Of a DNA stretch of 64,000 bases, positions 61,338-64,000 are shown in pieces. Where the stretch lies: contig NC_092472.1 of assembly GCF_047495875.1 (NCBI RefSeq), forward strand, positions 1,758,349 through 1,822,348, in the 5' to 3' direction. This DNA comes from Pithys albifrons albifrons (taxonomy: Eukaryota > Chordata > Aves > Passeriformes > Thamnophilidae). Under the pieces are notes generated by a model. The model saw only the letters and a program-made list of their open reading frames with translations. It was not told the origin of the DNA and did no database searches. A program made the translations under genes and the position numbers. Position 1 is the stretch's first letter. Each line of letters starts with the position of its first letter.

Positions 61338-61900
61338 GGAATCACAGAACATTAGGGGGTTCAAATGGGCCTAAAGATCATCCAGTGCCATCCCCCCTGC
61401 CATGGGCAGGGACACCTCCCACTAGGCCAGGTTGCTCCAGGCCTCACCCAACCAGGCCTTGAACACTTCCAGTGTTGGCACATCCACAACCTCCCTGGCC
61501 AACCTGTGCCAGTGTCTCACCACCCCCACAGCCAAGAATTTCCTCCTGATGTCTAACCTACATGACTCTTCTTTCAGTTTGTACCATTCCCCTTTGTCCT
61601 GCCAAGACAGTTCCTGATGCAGAGTCTCTCTCTTGTTCCCTGTAGTCCCTTCAGACACTGGAAGGGGCTCTGGGATCTCCACAGCCCCTTCTCCTGTCCA
61701 GGCTGGGCAGCCCCAGCTCTCCCAGCCTGTCTCCAGAGGGGAGCTGCTCCAGTCCCCTCAGCAGCCTCGTGGCCTCCTCTGGACTCGCTCTACCAGTTCC
61801 ATGTCCTCCTTTTGCTGGGGATGCCAGGGCTGTGCACAGCACTGCAGGGCTGGCACTGCTGGAGGGGGTTCATCCCCCAGGGCAGTGCCAGCCGTGTGAC
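61338..61900 (-). mobile_element. Long CR1 LINE 3' fragment
   Basis: Minus-sense CR1. The left end AATCACAGAACATTAGGGGG is the 3' tail. It continues through CAAGAATTTCCTCCTGATGT to the GCCTCCTCTGGACTCGCTC block. Right boundary approximate. Confidence 0.85.
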
Positions 61901-64000
61901 CGTGCAAGACCAGCACTCTCCGGTGCCCACTGTGGTGTCCCCACTTGGCTCCCACCAGCCTGGCCTCACCCCATGGGCACCTCTGCCTGTGCACACACGA
62001 GTCCCCGAGGGCCAGCTCCAGTCCCCAGAGTGGAAAGGTGCCAGTGCTGTGCCAGCTCTCCCGTCGCCAGGCAGGGGCAGCACCTGCCCGTGCTAGCGCT
62101 GCTTGCAGGCAGCTCCTCTGAGCTGCAGCCCGGGCACTGACAGCTTCATTCTGGCACTGAAAGCTCCCAGCTTCTGCCCAGGCAGCCACCAAAAACCTCT
62201 CCAGGAGCTGTGTGTGCCCCTCTGGGGCAAGCAGGGTGGGTGTCCCATCCCACCTGAGCCTCTCACCCTGCTGGTACCAGAGCAGCTCAGACAGTGCCAG
62301 CAGAGCAACAGGCACACGTCTCAAGTCTCTGCTGACATGGTAAAAAGAGGAGAAAAGCAAAATTATCCTGCTCTGGAGGTCACAGAATCCCCCCTGGCTG
62401 TTTCTAAGTCAGATGTACCCAGTGGCCCCAGACACAGCACCCTGGGGTCTGCCTGACTGTGGGTGTCAGTGCCTGTGTGTCCATGTCCCAGCCAGGTCCC
62501 TCTGGAGCCCCAGTAAAGGCCAGCACACAACTCCAGCCTCCACTCCTGGAGTGCAAGGAGCTCACCTGCTCACCAAGAGCCACAGCTCTGGGCTTCAGAT
62601 GGCTCTTTGTTGTTGCCCCCAACCTCACCACTTGCAATGCCCTTTGCTCCTCCACTCTCCCCCCTCTTCCCACACAGACTGATCCCTCAGAGCAGCCTGC
62701 CTTGTGTTCCCTCTGCTCCCAAGCTGTGCTCACAGCCCCTCCACAGGCCAAGCACCCCTGGGAGGCAGTGGGCTGACAAGCAGAGCACCCTCTGCAAGAG
62801 CTCCAGAGCTCCCATTGCTGCCTTCAGGTGCCCCAGAGGATGCCCTGCAACAGGCAGGATCAGCTCTTGGGCCTTCCAAGGGAAGGGGGACACCTGTGAG
62901 GGGTTGGCAGGGAGGGCACTGCAGGGCAAGGTGCTGAGATCCCTCTGGGATAATCCACAGTGAGGACCAAGCACCAGCCACTGCAGCAGGTGACAGTGAC
63001 AAGCACAGGAGCTGTCCTGGGGGGGGCAAGTAATTTCCTCCCCATTAGCTGTTGCAGACACAGGGCTGCTTTGCAGCACCACAGAGGCTGGTGGGGCAGC
63101 AGGGCAGCCCTTTGGCAGCTGGCAGGGCAGGGCTCCACATGATGTCCTGTCCCCAGTCCCACAGGAATCAGCACTGGAGCTCTGGTTTGGCTGCAGGAGC
63201 AGAGTGGGGCCGTAAGTCCTTCCCTACAAAGCCTCAAACCACGTGGCTGTATTTGCTAGCTCTGTGGGCATCTGCCTCACAAGGATGTCACTGCACATGA
63301 CAAAACTGCAAGGAGTTCCACAGTTTTCAGTGGATGAAGCACATCAGAGGCATCTGACGATCCAGAGCTGCCAGCAGCGTGACAAGGCCTGTGGGGAGCT
63401 CCACATTAACTCCTCCACCTTCCTCATTTCCCACGGGCAGGGATTGGAGGGCAGCTCCTGCTCCCTGGCTCCCAGCTGCATTGGGGTTACCCTGAGCCAT
63501 GGCAGTGTGATTTTAGGTGACTGGATGTGAAAAGGCTCGTTGAGGCAGCTGCCAAAACAGTGACACTTGAGCTGCTTTCCTGCTCACTGAAGGGGAGCCT
63601 AATGGAAAAAGCAGTGATGGATCAAACACAGCACGACATCAGCCTGCTCCCTGAGTCAGGCTGAATCAGAGTCCCACCACACTCTGCACAGGAGGGGAGA
63701 GCCCTCCGAGAATCCAGGGTTATCCTTAGTGAAGGGCTGGCTGGGGGACAGGTGGGCTGCAGTGGGCAGGAGCAGTGGGAAGGGGGCAGCAGGGACAAAC
63801 AAGCTCATTGCAGGGCTGGGAAGGATGCAGGTGTTTGACTCAGGTATTTAATATTTCATATACACCAGTGTTGCAATGAACCAGCAGTCAGATGCTTGGC
63901 CAGGTAACCATCTCAGGGGGAACCACAGCAGGAACAGGAGGGTTTGGGGTGGGCTCAACACAGAGCTGGTCAAACCCACAACATCCTTCCAATCTTCCCT
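61901..64000. other. Sequence upstream of HSPA9, no gene recognised
   Basis: GC-rich to mixed sequence. No exon of the expected neighbour (CTNNA1 in vertebrate synteny, from memory) was recognised. Reading frames here are short and unconvincing. Confidence 0.6.

Noticed and set aside
61901..64000. First exon of CTNNA1, the expected next gene
   Set aside because: No matching coding exon or second CpG island found; it probably lies beyond the window.

Overview
This is vertebrate nuclear DNA, and almost certainly bird DNA. It carries two complete intron-containing housekeeping genes on the minus strand, many truncated CR1 LINEs with the 3' ends typical of birds, two CpG-island promoters and several GC-rich minisatellites. 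A tRNA-Ile-derived SINE with a CR1 tail (54905-55025) resembles the zebra-finch TguSINE1 family as I remember it, which suggests a songbird. No prokaryotic system, CRISPR array or intact virus was seen.

Layout. 1-2820: sequence downstream of ETF1, with CR1 fragments and a 51-bp tandem repeat. 2820-30281: ETF1 (eRF1), minus strand. Its ten coding exons join through GT-AG introns into 437 residues. The 3' UTR is about 1.9 kb and intron 1 about 15.5 kb. 30300-30890: ETF1 CpG island and promoter, with ETS, GC-box, CCAAT, ZNF143-type and TCTCGCGAGA motifs. 30900-35960: spacer between the genes, opening with a CR1. 35960-59531: HSPA9 (mortalin, mitochondrial Hsp70), minus strand. Its seventeen coding exons join into 673 residues. 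59531-59990: HSPA9 CpG island, with two perfect NRF1-type palindromes. 60000-64000: upstream flank with three CR1 copies and no gene recognised.

RNA genes. Introns 12 and 11 of HSPA9 each hold a box C/D snoRNA on the host strand. I identify them as a SNORD63 / SNORD63B pair from C, D and D' boxes, a terminal stem and a shared guide matching 28S rRNA.

Function. eRF1 decodes all three stop codons and triggers peptide release. HSPA9 is the mitochondrial import and folding chaperone. Its introns also supply snoRNAs that guide rRNA methylation, so the window serves protein synthesis at several levels. The less ordinary content is in the repeats: inverted CR1 copies about 98% identical on either side of HSPA9, a stop-free minisatellite in HSPA9 intron 3, a 38-bp hairpin with a 3-nt loop, and the composite SINE.
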